Shown here one piece after another: positions 19,401 to 28,600 of a stretch of 64,000 nt of DNA (its first letter is position 1; each line of letters opens with the position of its first letter). Source of the DNA: Planctomycetota bacterium. Lineage in GTDB: Bacteria > Planctomycetota > Phycisphaerae > UBA1845. The stretch lies in NCBI GenBank assembly GCA_024280855.1, contig JAJRPG010000079.1, positions 49,477-113,476 of the forward strand, given 5' to 3'. Made by a program: the position numbers and the translations under genes. The notes beneath the pieces are model-generated. The model was not told the DNA's origin. It made no database searches and worked only from the letters and a program-made list of their open reading frames with translations.

Positions 19401-19470
19401 TAGTCTTGGCTTTGGCTGGTGATTCAACGATGACCAGCGATTTGCCTTTAGATTGTGATTTTTTCGCCAC
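16426..19470 (-). CDS. topA: DNA topoisomerase I (type IA) with six C-terminal zinc ribbons
   Basis: Relaxes negative supercoils by transient single-strand cleavage. The protein has about 1014 residues. The Toprim domain starts with LVIVESPAKAKTI. The catalytic Tyr is in LITYMRTDSTHLS. GRPSTYAAIIQTIQDRQYV marks the conserved core after the gate. The C-terminal third holds six tandem C4 zinc-ribbon repeats, each CxxCG...GxFLxCSxYPxC with small variations; many bacteria have three or four. The longer frame needs a TTG start, so I chose the GTG at 19468-19470 (VAKKSQSKG) with AGAGG upstream. It is transcribed divergently from the SurA-like gene. Confidence 0.95.
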   Translation of the reverse strand: MAKKSQSKGKSLVIVESPAKAKTINRYLGDDYTVMASYGHVRDLPPHDLGIDFENNFEPVYEVLSGKRKVVNSLKKLAKDAPTVYLATDLDREGEAIAWHLVSALDLENTPTERVVFNEITKSAIQEAFANPHKLDMAKVNAQQARRLLDRIVGYQLSPLLQAKIGKGLSAGRVQSVAVRLIVDREREIRAFIPEEHWRLHGCFATDPATLGKLSDAWNKFLAKSEKTKSGLTIKARNKWLSEHECLYAEMTSLNGKSFKPTNVNEAKEIAEYLGFVVEKVEENDWEEYAKLSLKRTAIIGAAIAGKSPAFEISEIQKRRTKTKPNGPFTTASLQQAASSELGFSPSRTMRVAQQLYEGIEFGGSEGPVGLITYMRTDSTHLSKDSVAAARDLIGKDFGDKHLPAKPNVYGSSKRAQEAHEAVRPSDVTLRPADIMAHLSAEQTKLYGLIWRRFVACQMTPAEWDSTSVLIKAPTPKGDAIFRTSGRRLVFDGFLRVMGQPDTDDVVLPALEERQGLGLLQLKPEQHYTAPPPRYGEASLVKKMEAEGIGRPSTYAAIIQTIQDRQYVELTDKKLRPTAIGEVVTDSLIEHFPKVMDFKFTSFMEEELDKVEDEGAEWQDVLSEFYTPFKAALESAGANMQRARSQPSEFTCTECGREMVYRIGKKGRFLSCSGYPKCKVAMNIDAEGQPVADVVADEPCPTCGKDLILRKSRIGPFLGCSGYPDCSHTQPSDEHGVPLKKVSEEDIKETCPECKSEMSVKFSRGRSFLGCNAYPKCKTTQPLPEGVYVEKPKPAEAGVRCDKCGRNIVIRTGRRGPFLSCSGFPRCRNAMPMDKIDHLRALEEAGEIPDAPADNGKTGRAKVDVPRDANGKVDYAAMGPPPPGFAWTRTGRPVVETWPEESLTCPDCGGEVDMKTGRFGPYYGCTKFPKCRFVSNLRGAAKKQAEIEFPTAPKPKPIPTDVPCEECGAHMVIRSGRSGEFLGCSKYPKCKNSQPMPEGQTAATLAVEIVEADK

Positions 19471-19750
19471 GATCCGTGTTTCCTCTCTAAAGAGTCTTAT
19501 CGGCCCGACTCCAGGTATACATCGACGGTCCTTGTTATCGTCACAGGTATTGACCTGCTCCAATAATGTGGAATTATAGGCCCCACCATGTCGGTAAGAT
19601 GGGGGGATTTAGCAGGACTTCCTCATACTGTCAATCCGATTGTAGTGAGAAGGTCGTCGCCGGGCTTGATTTTCGGCGGTTTGGGCCTTATAGTGGACGT
19701 TTTGCGGCTCTGAAAATTTAACTCCCGCTGTACAAAGGGTTTATATTCAA

Positions 19751-21628
19751 ATGATGAAGTTCTTTCGTAAATATGACAAGGCGCTCCTGGTGACGTTCAT
19801 GATGCTGCTTATGGTGGTGTTCGTGGGCGGTTCTGCTTTGCAGAGCTTTTTGACTCCAAATTCCGATTACGCGGTGTGGAATTCGCGTTTTGGCGAAATT
19901 GGCACGAACGATCGAGATCAGGCTCGACGGTCTACGGACTTGTTGGCTAACTTCAATCTTGATTGGACGCGTCCGGTTTATGGTGCGTTCAAACAAATCG
20001 AATTACCCGATTGGATTTTGCTCACACGAGAAGCTGATCTTTTTGGCACGTCCGTGGGGATGGACGCTGCGCGAGCGATTTATGCCTCTGATGGTGGGAT
20101 CGAAATTTTGTCGCGAAGAATGCGCATCAAGCCTGACCAATTTTATGACGCGCTTCGTCAGTATCAATCTGTTCAACTCACGGCGCAAGCGATGAGCGTT
20201 GGTACTATTCCCAGTACGGCAGCGATTAGATTAAGAGGGCGCGATTCGCTTGAGACGGTTAATGTTCAAGTTGTCGCACTTCCCTCTAAGGCGTTTGAGC
20301 TTGAGGGACGAAAATTCAGCGAGGCTGAAATTGATGCGCAGTGGCAATCCCATAAAGACAATGAGCCTGGTTCCGGAATGGAGTTTGGCTATTTTGTAGA
20401 ACCAACTATTCAAGTTCAGTATGTGAAGATTAGTCCTGATCGATTGGCTGAGGTGATTGGCGTGGCTAATCTTGAACGCAAAGCTAAGCGTTATTACGAA
20501 GCCAATAAAAGCAGCTTTGAATTCCGCCGGCCTGCTGCCGTGGGAGAAGATAATACGCCGGAAGATGCGCCAGATTTTCTCACTTGGGAAGAGTCCAAAG
20601 AAAAAGCACAGGACGCAATTCGCCGTCAGGAAGCTAAGAAAACCGCCGCGCGGATGGCTGACTATATTATCCAAAGCACGGTGCAGGATTCTCTGGCTGG
20701 GCAGCGGGATGATAGCGGTTATCGTAAAGTATCCGAGGATGTTGCATCAGCAGATTATTATAAGGGACTGCTGGATCGTTTACCCAAGACGTTGAATTAT
20801 CCTGTTGCGATTACCGTTGAGTTAACAGATTTCTTTGATGCGGATAACGCCAGTTTGGTATCTGGGATTGGTACTTCCAGCCATCGCCCTTCCGGCGGTC
20901 GATTCCAGACTTTTTCTACTATGGTACTAAAGAATCAAGCGTTGGTTCCCGTCGTTCCGAAAGGCGATGGCGTCGTTAGTTCTGACTATCATGCGGTGAA
21001 CGATACATTCGGGGCCGCGCTGCAAAGTGGTGATGGTGTGCGATATGTGTTTCGAGTCGTCGATCATGTTGAAGGTCATGTCGCTACTTCGGTTGACGAA
21101 GTTCGTGAACGAGTCATCGCTGACCTTCGTACCAAAGAAGGATACGAGGTGGCCTTGGGATACGCGCAGGGTCTTGTAGAAAATATCAGTGAGGGCGGTT
21201 TACAAGAAGCCTATACGAGCGATACCGAGCTGGATGAAATCGTTCAAGCTTACGAAGGTTCTGATGGCGGGTATATGGTCGCCTCTAGCATTCTTCGTCA
21301 TGTGCCAAGCCCTTATATTACAGGTCCTGAAGCGAACATGGCCCGAATTCCCGGCGGCATTGGCAGCGTGCCTGCTGAGGTTGTTGATGCGTGGTTTGAA
21401 CTAGAGCATAGCGATACAACTGCCGCGGTGTTTCCGCTAAAATTGCGAGCTATGGTGATGGTGGTCCAATGGCAGGACACAACACCAGGCACGGAAGAGG
21501 ATTATTTCGCACAGCGAACACAGATCACCAGCCAACTGATTGGGCAGGGGCGTATCGTTGTGATGCGGGACTGGTTTGACCCGGATCAGATTCGCGCTCG
21601 TAACGAGTTCAAGGCGATTCAAAATTAG
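19751..21628 (+). CDS. Membrane-anchored SurA/PpiD-like periplasmic chaperone
   Basis: A 625-residue protein. It starts MMKFFRKYDKALLVTFMMLL, a short basic stretch then one membrane helix (about 10-32), as in PpiD. The following helical part (SRRMRIKPDQFYDALRQYQS, TREADLFGTSVGMDAARAI) resembles the SurA N-terminal chaperone domain. I do not see the conserved parvulin signature (such as GxDLGxF), so isomerase activity is doubtful. A role in envelope protein folding is an inference from architecture. AAAGGG lies about 11 bases before the ATG. It is single, divergent from topA, with REP-like repeats behind it. Confidence 0.55.
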   Translation: MMKFFRKYDKALLVTFMMLLMVVFVGGSALQSFLTPNSDYAVWNSRFGEIGTNDRDQARRSTDLLANFNLDWTRPVYGAFKQIELPDWILLTREADLFGTSVGMDAARAIYASDGGIEILSRRMRIKPDQFYDALRQYQSVQLTAQAMSVGTIPSTAAIRLRGRDSLETVNVQVVALPSKAFELEGRKFSEAEIDAQWQSHKDNEPGSGMEFGYFVEPTIQVQYVKISPDRLAEVIGVANLERKAKRYYEANKSSFEFRRPAAVGEDNTPEDAPDFLTWEESKEKAQDAIRRQEAKKTAARMADYIIQSTVQDSLAGQRDDSGYRKVSEDVASADYYKGLLDRLPKTLNYPVAITVELTDFFDADNASLVSGIGTSSHRPSGGRFQTFSTMVLKNQALVPVVPKGDGVVSSDYHAVNDTFGAALQSGDGVRYVFRVVDHVEGHVATSVDEVRERVIADLRTKEGYEVALGYAQGLVENISEGGLQEAYTSDTELDEIVQAYEGSDGGYMVASSILRHVPSPYITGPEANMARIPGGIGSVPAEVVDAWFELEHSDTTAAVFPLKLRAMVMVVQWQDTTPGTEEDYFAQRTQITSQLIGQGRIVVMRDWFDPDQIRARNEFKAIQN

Positions 21629-21682
21629 CGGTTGTCCGGTGTTCGCTGTCCATTATTCGTTCTCAGCATACACGGACTTATT

Positions 21683-21756
21683 GTCATTTCCGCGAAGGCG
21701 GAAATCTAGTCTTGTCCGTCATTGTATCGCTGGATTCCCGCCTGCGCGGGAATGAC
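21683..21756. repeat. REP-like inverted pair (BIME-like)
   Basis: Two copies of a GC palindrome unit face each other: GTCATTTCCGCGAAGGCGG (from 21683, ending CTAG at 21709) and CTGGATTCCCGCCTGCGCGG (from 21730, ending AATGAC at 21756). The second is the reverse complement of the first apart from a few changes. Similar units occur at 29838 and 37227. The pair lies between two converging genes. Confidence 0.8.
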
Positions 21757-21823
21757 GGTGGCACGCGGATGATGGTGGTTCGTTTGGCATGGGGTAGACA
21801 TCTGCGGTAGACATCACTTGAGC

Positions 21824-21850
21824 GTCCGCGCGGGCTGAAGCCCGCGGCTC
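21824..21850. repeat. GC-rich dispersed palindrome, copy 2
   Basis: GTCCGCGCGGGCTGAAGCCC then GCGGCTC, the second copy of the element at 16383-16411. Here the core GCGGGCTGAAGCCCGC is a perfect 6-bp-arm palindrome, 16 bases downstream of the 3' end of the CII-like gene. Confidence 0.6.
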
Positions 21851-21865
21851 CTTGGTAAGCAATTA

Positions 21866-22336
21866 TTACTTGCCGTTGTGGAATCGTCCTTGTTCGCATG
21901 CCAGCGTGAAAGCCTCAGCCGTTGATTTGAATTGCTGCCAGGATTGCCGAATCCGCTCGGCTTCGGAAGGCTCAATTTCCCCGTCATCTTCAATCGATTT
22001 TGTCACGGTCATAAGTAACTGACTAAATTCATTGACTAACTGCTGTGTGTTGACCAGCAGTTGCGTGGGGATGTCATCGTTTGTAGTTGGGGCGTTTGGC
22101 ACATAAAACCCGTTCGCCTGATGACACAGCCATTCTACAACTTTGGTGTCATCTGTGGCATGAACGATCTCAGCGAGGCGGTCCAAGGGGTTTCGCGCTC
22201 CGCTGGTATCTGGGTCGTTCGGGTCTGATTCCTGACACCATTTGTAGATTAAAGCTTGTGATAACCGAAGGCTTGCGGCTAACGATTTTACACCAACTTT
22301 GTCGGCGGCGTGTTTGATGGCTTCGTGGGAACGCAT
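21866..22336 (-). CDS. Phage CII-like (CP76 family) DNA-binding regulator
   Basis: A 156-residue protein with an N-terminal helix-turn-helix: AIKHAADKVGVKSLAASLRL then SQALIYKWCQ. The segment GARNPLDRLAEIVHATDDTK and WLCHQANGFYV is characteristic of the phage regulatory protein CII/CP76 group. The C-terminal half is helical (VNTQQLVNEFSQLLMTVTKS) and may oligomerise. No other phage genes are nearby, so this is either a domesticated regulator or a lone remnant; relatives occur as stand-alone chromosomal genes. The ATG at 22334-22336 follows AAAGATT, a weak ribosome-binding site. It is divergent from rsmA. Confidence 0.7.
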   Translation of the reverse strand: MRSHEAIKHAADKVGVKSLAASLRLSQALIYKWCQESDPNDPDTSGARNPLDRLAEIVHATDDTKVVEWLCHQANGFYVPNAPTTNDDIPTQLLVNTQQLVNEFSQLLMTVTKSIEDDGEIEPSEAERIRQSWQQFKSTAEAFTLACEQGRFHNGK

Positions 22337-22517
22337 AATCTTTGATCCTTACTGTGGCCGCTTGGCTGTATTGCTTTGGCGGACAAGCCTTCTGGTATCT
22401 GCATATTTCACTTAATCCTAGAGCTTGTGGCTCTCTTGGCTAGAGCGCGTGTTTTTTCATGCTGCGATGGTTAGTCCGTAGTCTAAACTCACCGTACAAT
22501 AGAGTGGAGAGGATTTT

Positions 22518-23399
22518 ATGGATAATCTGCCCGTACAAACCAAACGAGAGATTGAGGCTGTGCTTACCGGAATTGGTATGCACCCAAGGAAAATGTTTGG
22601 TCAAAATTTTTTGATAGATGGCAACTTGATGAGGCTATTGGTGAAGTCGGCTGATATTTCACCGGGCGACCGCGTATTGGAAGTCGGCGGTGCGACGGGC
22701 GGCTTGACTGATTTATTAGCAAAGTTATCTACGTCACTATATGTTGTGGAAATAGATCGAGACTTAGCCGTGGTTCTAAAAGAGAGATTCGCGCACTGTG
22801 AACATCTGACGATTCTTAATGCGGATGCGCTGCATCAAAAACATTTGCTTCATGGACCTGTCGGGGCCTGGGTGAGTGGTGAGTCAGGTAGTGGTGATCG
22901 ACCAGTGAAGCTGGTGGCGAATTTGCCTTACGAAGTAGCTACTTTAATTGTGATGAATCTGCTGATTGATTATCCGATGGTTTCTCGACTTTGCTTTACG
23001 GTGCAGTTAGAAGTTGGGCAGCGCATCGCAGCTATGGTGAATACGAAAGCGTATGGGCCTTTGAGTATTATTGCGCAGACGCTTGCTGAAGTGGAAATGG
23101 TGGCTCGCGTGCCTGCGTCGGCCTTTTGGCCTCGTCCTAAGATTGACTCGGCTATCATGCGGCTGACGCGTAAGCCTTCTCCGTTTGCCATGCGAGAGCA
23201 GCAGGATACATTTGTAAGAGTGGTGAGACGCGCCTTTGAGCATCGACGAAAAACATTGCGTAGTGCGATAAGTTATTATTTAGATAAAGACATCTGCGAA
23301 CGGATTTGTCAGGACTTTGATGGTCAGTGTAGGCCTCAAACGCTCAGCGCCGAAGAGTGGGTATCTTTATCGAGGCTTGTGCCTGAGGTGGTGGCGTAG
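22518..23399 (+). CDS. rsmA: 16S rRNA (adenine1518-N6/adenine1519-N6)-dimethyltransferase
   Basis: RsmA/KsgA dimethylates two adjacent adenines near the 3' end of 16S rRNA with SAM. It has 293 residues, a normal length. FGQNFLIDGNLMRLLV and the SAM loop LEVGGATGGLTDLLAKL (usual form ExGPGxGxLT, here GGATGG) are in the N-terminal half. VVEIDRDLAVVLKERF binds the ribose, and the catalytic motif is LVANLPYEVA (NLPY). The C-terminal helical domain contains VRRAFEHRRKTLRSAI. TGGAGAGGA precedes the ATG. The desulfurase gene follows 38 bases downstream, so they are probably cotranscribed. Confidence 0.95.
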   Translation: MDNLPVQTKREIEAVLTGIGMHPRKMFGQNFLIDGNLMRLLVKSADISPGDRVLEVGGATGGLTDLLAKLSTSLYVVEIDRDLAVVLKERFAHCEHLTILNADALHQKHLLHGPVGAWVSGESGSGDRPVKLVANLPYEVATLIVMNLLIDYPMVSRLCFTVQLEVGQRIAAMVNTKAYGPLSIIAQTLAEVEMVARVPASAFWPRPKIDSAIMRLTRKPSPFAMREQQDTFVRVVRRAFEHRRKTLRSAISYYLDKDICERICQDFDGQCRPQTLSAEEWVSLSRLVPEVVA

Positions 23400-23437
23400 T
23401 TGACACGAGTTTCGCAGGACGAGCGAGGATAGCAGCC

Positions 23438-24586
23438 TTGGATACGATATACTTCGACAATAACGCGACGACGAAACCGCTTGAGGAAGTGGTTGAAGCG
23501 ATGAAACCCTTTTGGGTTGATGCGTATGCCAATCCGTCGAGCGTACATCAGTTTGGGCAGTCGGTAAAGCACGCTATCGAGTGCGCACGCGAACAGGTCG
23601 CAGCTTTGATTCATGCCACTCCAGGTGAAATTGTTTTCACTAGCAGCGGGACTGAGAGTATAAACTTAGCTATCCGAGGCGCGTTGGCAATGGTTCCGGC
23701 CAAGCGAAAATTTGTGACGACGGCTGTGGAACACGCTGCGGTGTTGCGATTGTCTGAAGTGCTTGAACGAGAAGGTTATGAAATTGTTGTCGTTGGCGTG
23801 AATAGGGATGGCCAAGTTGATGAACAGGCTTGGGTCGAGGCATTGTCTGGTGACACGGTGCTGGCATCTATTCAACATGCCAACAACGAAACCGGCGTGA
23901 TGATGGACGTGAATCGATTGGCAGCGCTAGCCCAAGAAAAGGGCGTCGCGGTGCATGTAGATGCCGTGCAGACAGTGGGCAAGGTAGAGGTAGACGTGGC
24001 GACTTGGCCCGTTCAATTTGTCAGCTTTAGCGCGCATAAATTTCATGGTCCCAAGGGCGCGGGCGGGCTTTATGTGCGACGTCGTACACGCCTCAAACCG
24101 CTAATTGTTGGCGGTAGTCAGGAACGAGAGCTGCGAGCCGGCACAGAAAACACGGCTTCGATTGTGGGGATGGGCGTAGCGGCTGCATGTTGCGGCGCTA
24201 CGATGGCTGAAACAGCGACGCGCGTGGGCGCTTTGCGGGACCAACTTGAACGCGAGCTTCTAAAATCGGTAGCCGGAGCGTCGGTGCATGGGGTTAAAGC
24301 TAATCGCGTTTACAATACGTCGAATATATCCTTTGAAAACTTAGAAGCTGAAGCGATTTTGATTTTGTTAAGCGAAGCGGGCATATACGCTTCGAGTGGG
24401 GCAGCGTGCAGTAGTGGCTCATTGCAGCCTTCTCATGTGTTGCAAGCGATGGGGATTGAGGAGCATGTTGCCCACGGTGCCATTCGATTTAGCCTGTCGA
24501 GATATAGTTCAGAAGCGGAAGTTGCGAGTGTTGTCGAACGGCTTCCAGGGCTGTTGGCGAGGTTGTCAAGGCTGGGGTCGCGCTAG
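23438..24586 (+). CDS. Cysteine desulfurase (NifS/IscS family)
   Basis: PLP enzyme that takes sulfur from cysteine for Fe-S clusters and thiolated tRNA. It has 382 residues. The N-terminus IYFDNNATTKPLEEVVEAM and FTSSGTESINLAI are typical. HANNETG, HVDAVQTVGK and the PLP-lysine motif SAHKFHGPKGAGGLYVRR follow. LRAGTENTASIVGMG and the active-site Cys in SSGAACSSGSLQPSHVL are intact. Translation starts at TTG: GAGGA lies 8 bases before it and the next Met is 28 residues inside the conserved domain. No IscU, IscR or SufB is adjacent, so the assignment as IscS or NifS is left open. Confidence 0.93.
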   Translation: MDTIYFDNNATTKPLEEVVEAMKPFWVDAYANPSSVHQFGQSVKHAIECAREQVAALIHATPGEIVFTSSGTESINLAIRGALAMVPAKRKFVTTAVEHAAVLRLSEVLEREGYEIVVVGVNRDGQVDEQAWVEALSGDTVLASIQHANNETGVMMDVNRLAALAQEKGVAVHVDAVQTVGKVEVDVATWPVQFVSFSAHKFHGPKGAGGLYVRRRTRLKPLIVGGSQERELRAGTENTASIVGMGVAAACCGATMAETATRVGALRDQLERELLKSVAGASVHGVKANRVYNTSNISFENLEAEAILILLSEAGIYASSGAACSSGSLQPSHVLQAMGIEEHVAHGAIRFSLSRYSSEAEVASVVERLPGLLARLSRLGSR

Positions 24587-24687
24587 CGGGTGGTCGGAAA
24601 GGTCGTGATATTCGTATAGGTCGCCGATAGGTAAAAAGCTAAGCTTGCATGCGCGAAGTTTTTTGCGATCGGTAAGTTGGAGGCATA

Positions 24688-25578
24688 ATGTCAAATGCAC
24701 GTATTGGAATTATTGGCGGCACAGGTCTGGGGAATGTTCTTCTAAAAGAAGGCGGCGAACCGGTGCATGTGGAGACCCCGTTCGGCCAGCCGAGCATGGC
24801 CCCGATTTTGGCTAACTGGGGCGGGGTTGATGTTGCATTCATCGCTCGACATGGCGCGGGGCATATTCACAATCCGTCAAACGTTCCCTATCGAGCTAAC
24901 ATTTGGGCGATGAAAAAAGTTGGTGTCGATACCATTTTAGCTAGCGGTGCGACGGGCAGTTTGCAGGAAAAAATCGCGCCGGGGCATCTGGTCATTTGCG
25001 ATCAGGTGATTGATAAAACTGTTCGGCGGGCGTCCACATTTTTTGATGAAGGCGTCGTCGCTCATGTTGAAATGGGCGAGCCGTTTTGCCCGTCATTACG
25101 AGAAACTTTATCTGCTGTTGGTAAAAGTGCGGAGCAGGATATACACGATGCTGGTACTTACGTCTGCATGGAAGGGCCTCAATTTTCCACACGGGCCGAG
25201 TCGGTCATGCACCAGCAGTGGGGCGGAGATGTCATTGGCATGACATGTATGCCTGAGGCGAAGCTCGCACGCGAAGCTGAAATTTGTTATGCGATGATTG
25301 CGTTGCCGACGGATTATGATTGTTGGCGACCGCATGACGGTTCGGGTAGCCCAACCGCACTACTAGAGGAAATCATAGGGAATTTGCAACGTGCGACCGA
25401 GCAAGCGATGGCGCTCATTCGCGAGAGCTTGCCGAAGATTACGAAGTCAACGCGAGCCTGTCGCTGTCGAGATGCGTTGAAATTAGCCGTGTGGACTGAT
25501 GAGAAGACGCTTAGCGATGAACATCGTGAGCGATTTTCTCCATTGCTGCAAAGGCATTGGGACGCGAAGAAGGTGTGA
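24688..25578 (+). CDS. mtnP: S-methyl-5'-thioadenosine phosphorylase
   Basis: Cleaves methylthioadenosine with phosphate to adenine and methylthioribose-1-phosphate, in methionine salvage. It has 296 residues. IGIIGGTGLGN, IARHGAGHIHNPSNVPYRAN, ILASGATGSL and CMEGPQFSTRAES are the phosphorylase signatures. GMTCMPEAKLAREAEICYA and PTDYDCW are typical of MTAP rather than purine-nucleoside phosphorylase. TTGGAGG lies 9 bases before the ATG. Its stop at 25576-25578 abuts or overlaps the start of the PQQ-protein frame, suggesting cotranscription, though the two functions are unrelated. Confidence 0.93.
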   Translation: MSNARIGIIGGTGLGNVLLKEGGEPVHVETPFGQPSMAPILANWGGVDVAFIARHGAGHIHNPSNVPYRANIWAMKKVGVDTILASGATGSLQEKIAPGHLVICDQVIDKTVRRASTFFDEGVVAHVEMGEPFCPSLRETLSAVGKSAEQDIHDAGTYVCMEGPQFSTRAESVMHQQWGGDVIGMTCMPEAKLAREAEICYAMIALPTDYDCWRPHDGSGSPTALLEEIIGNLQRATEQAMALIRESLPKITKSTRACRCRDALKLAVWTDEKTLSDEHRERFSPLLQRHWDAKKV

Positions 25579-25616
25579 ATGTGAATGCGACTTTTGAAAA
25601 TGTTGCTGGAAATTTG

Positions 25617-28600
25617 ATGCGGCGCGCAGCTTCGCGGTACACTAAGGGTTTAGTTTTCGCATTATTTTCAGTAGCCAGGTGTGGCGATGTAGCCATTGGC
25701 CAAGATGCTGTTGACGTCAACATAGACAACGTAAATGTTCACGACGTTTACTTGAATGACAGTTTTGAGGTGGCTGACGCTATTGCTCAAGCTAGGCGAT
25801 TTTCACGGGCTGAGCGTTGGACAGATGCGGCTTCTTTGTTGCAGCGCATGTCTGATGTTCATAGCCACATGCTGGTGCGAGAGGATGGGGGGCGTTATGT
25901 AGGAGTTCGCCATCGACTTAATCAAATCATCGCCCATTGGCCCAAGGTTGGTTTACAGGCCTATCGCGCCCTATACGAAAAAGAGTTGCAGCAACGTTTG
26001 AGCGATCTTGGCGACCGTCGTGATCTTGATGCGCTGCTGGAATTGTTTGAACGTTTTTTTTGTGCCGAAGGTGCGCCGTCATTGGCTGATACGATCGGTC
26101 AGGTCGCCTTTGAAGCGGGGGATTTTGCGCTGGCGACGCGGGTCTATAAGACGGTCATTGACGCTCATCCCGACCGTGAGCGCATCAAAGGGCATTACGA
26201 AGCGATGCTTTTTCTGCTTGAGCAATGGCAAGGGCACGCCGAGCGGGAAGTGCCTGAACGACTTGCGAAAATAAAAATTTCCTGGCGTGGCGAGCCGCGA
26301 ACCTTAGAGAGCGTAGTGGCCTCCCTTGAACCCATGTCGCTGGGGATGGCTTCTTCTCAGGTCGGTTGGCCTATTTTTGGCGGCAGTAACCAACGCAACA
26401 GTATTGGCAATTCCGACGTGGACGAACTTGGATTGTTGTGGCAATTTGCGATGCCTGGCAGTCCGGATTCAGTCGAAGACCGGCGTACGATGCACATAAC
26501 GATGGATGATGGCGATTCACAAGCCAGGATGTTATCGATTCAGCCTGTGGTGAGTGGTGATCTTATTATCATCCAAAAGCAGCGTGAGATTGTTGCGCTA
26601 TATCGCCGCACGGGAGCTGTTGCCTGGCGTCGAGCTACAGACGATTTGGATCAATCGCTGGCTGATGATCTTGAGGAACAGCCGCCTGCGCTTTATTCGC
26701 CAACCGTATCTGGTGATCGCGTTTTCGTGTCTCTACCCGGCGAGATTGCTTCCTACTATGGCTACGAGTCACCTTCAACGCCGCCTGGGATTATTTGTCT
26801 GGACGCTGCCACTGGAAAACTCATCTGGTCTTTGACGCGAGAATCAGCGGGTGCGGTTCTTGAAGAAATCGTTTTCGACACGTCGCCGCTGGTGCGCGAA
26901 GGAAGCGTTTATGTTGTTGGCCGGCGTCGTCGCTCTTTTGGTTTTGAAGATTGCTACCTATTGCGCATTCGTGCCCATGACGGCACGCTCATTCATAAGA
27001 CGCATTTAGGCAGCGCTTCGACCGGATCGTTCGGTTCTCGTCGCGCTACATTGTCCATGGCTGCGGTGGATGGCGATACGGTTTATGTCTGTACGAATTT
27101 GGGCACAATTGCTGCAGTGGCGGCGCGAACGGGCAGCGTTCGTTGGCTTCGTACCTATGACAGAACTTCAACGGCTGACGCTCAGCCTTGGGGCGGTCAA
27201 TCTCAGATGATTTCGCCTTGGGGTTATAACCCTGTGATGTTACATGATAGTCAACTACTTATTTTGCCTACAGATGCCTCTCACTTATTCGTATACGACG
27301 CCAGGACGGGGCATTTATTGCATCGAGTTCCGCGAGAAGAGATGCTGGGCGTGCAGAGTGTGTTCGGTATAAAAGATGGCTTGCTTTGTAGTGCGGGAGA
27401 TAAGGTCGGGTGTTATGACTTGGTCGCCGGCAAGATACGTTGGTCTACGGACCTCCCTGAAAGCTCATCAATCTATGGCCGGGGGATGTGGGTGGACAAC
27501 GAGCTTATGGTTCCCACGACAGTTGGCGTGTCTCGATTTGATGTATCTACCGGGGCGAGGCGGGATACGATTTTGGAGAAAAATCTGCGCATGGGAAATA
27601 TCCTGGCGCTTACAGATGAAGTCTATGTAGCTGGTCCCTGGCAGGTTTCGGCGTATGTTCGTCGTTCTCAACTTTGGCGTTCGCTTCGCACAAGAATGGC
27701 TGATGCGCCGACCGACCCCGTCCCCGCGTTGGAATTAGCCGAGGTCGCCATGCGAAATGGTGAAGCCACTGAAGCGTACGCGGCCATAGGTGAAGCTGTT
27801 CGTCGTGCTAACGCGGCGCAGGAAACTTTAGACGGCGTGGTTCGACGGCGCATTTATGAAAACGTCATGGCTTATGTTCGGGCCAACACGAATAAGGCGG
27901 CGATTGAATTAGACAAGCTGGATGAGTTGTTCGATTACGCCAGCGACACCGCGCCGAGTGGCCCTGCACAGGTCGCGTATCGGCTGCTTTTCGCCGCGAG
28001 ATACAAAAAGCTGGAAAAGCCGCAAGAGGCGCTACGCTTATATCAACAAATATTGCGTGACCGGACACTGCGCGAAGAGCCAGTCACCTCAAAGGTTCAG
28101 CCGGTAAACCGAAACGAAAAGGCGAATTCGCAGGATCAAACGTCGGGGGCATTAGCCGCTGAGCGGATTGATGCTTTGCTTCGGCAGTTTGGTGATTCCA
28201 TCTACGCGCGGTATGAATCCGAAGCTCGCCGTTGGCTGGAAAGCGGCAAAGCGGGCAAAGACCTTGGTCGTTTAGAAATGGTTGTACGCACGTTTCCCAA
28301 CAGTCAAACTGCGCCGCTGGCGATGCTTGCTCAAGCGGAATTGTTATTAGCCAAGGCTTCACCCGCCCGGGCAGCGGCTATTTTATCAGCGGCTTATTAT
28401 CGATACCCAAACCGAATAGATAAAGTGACAATCATACGGCGCACAGCAGATGCCTATGAGTCTGCCGGCCGCCTGCCCCACGCTTATCGTTGGCTGACGA
28501 AAGGTGTCCGAGAATTTCCGGCTGCCCACTTTGATAATGATGGCACGTCGGTGTCGTTTGCAGATTATCGAAGTCGCTTGTCCCATGTGCGTAAAGAGAT

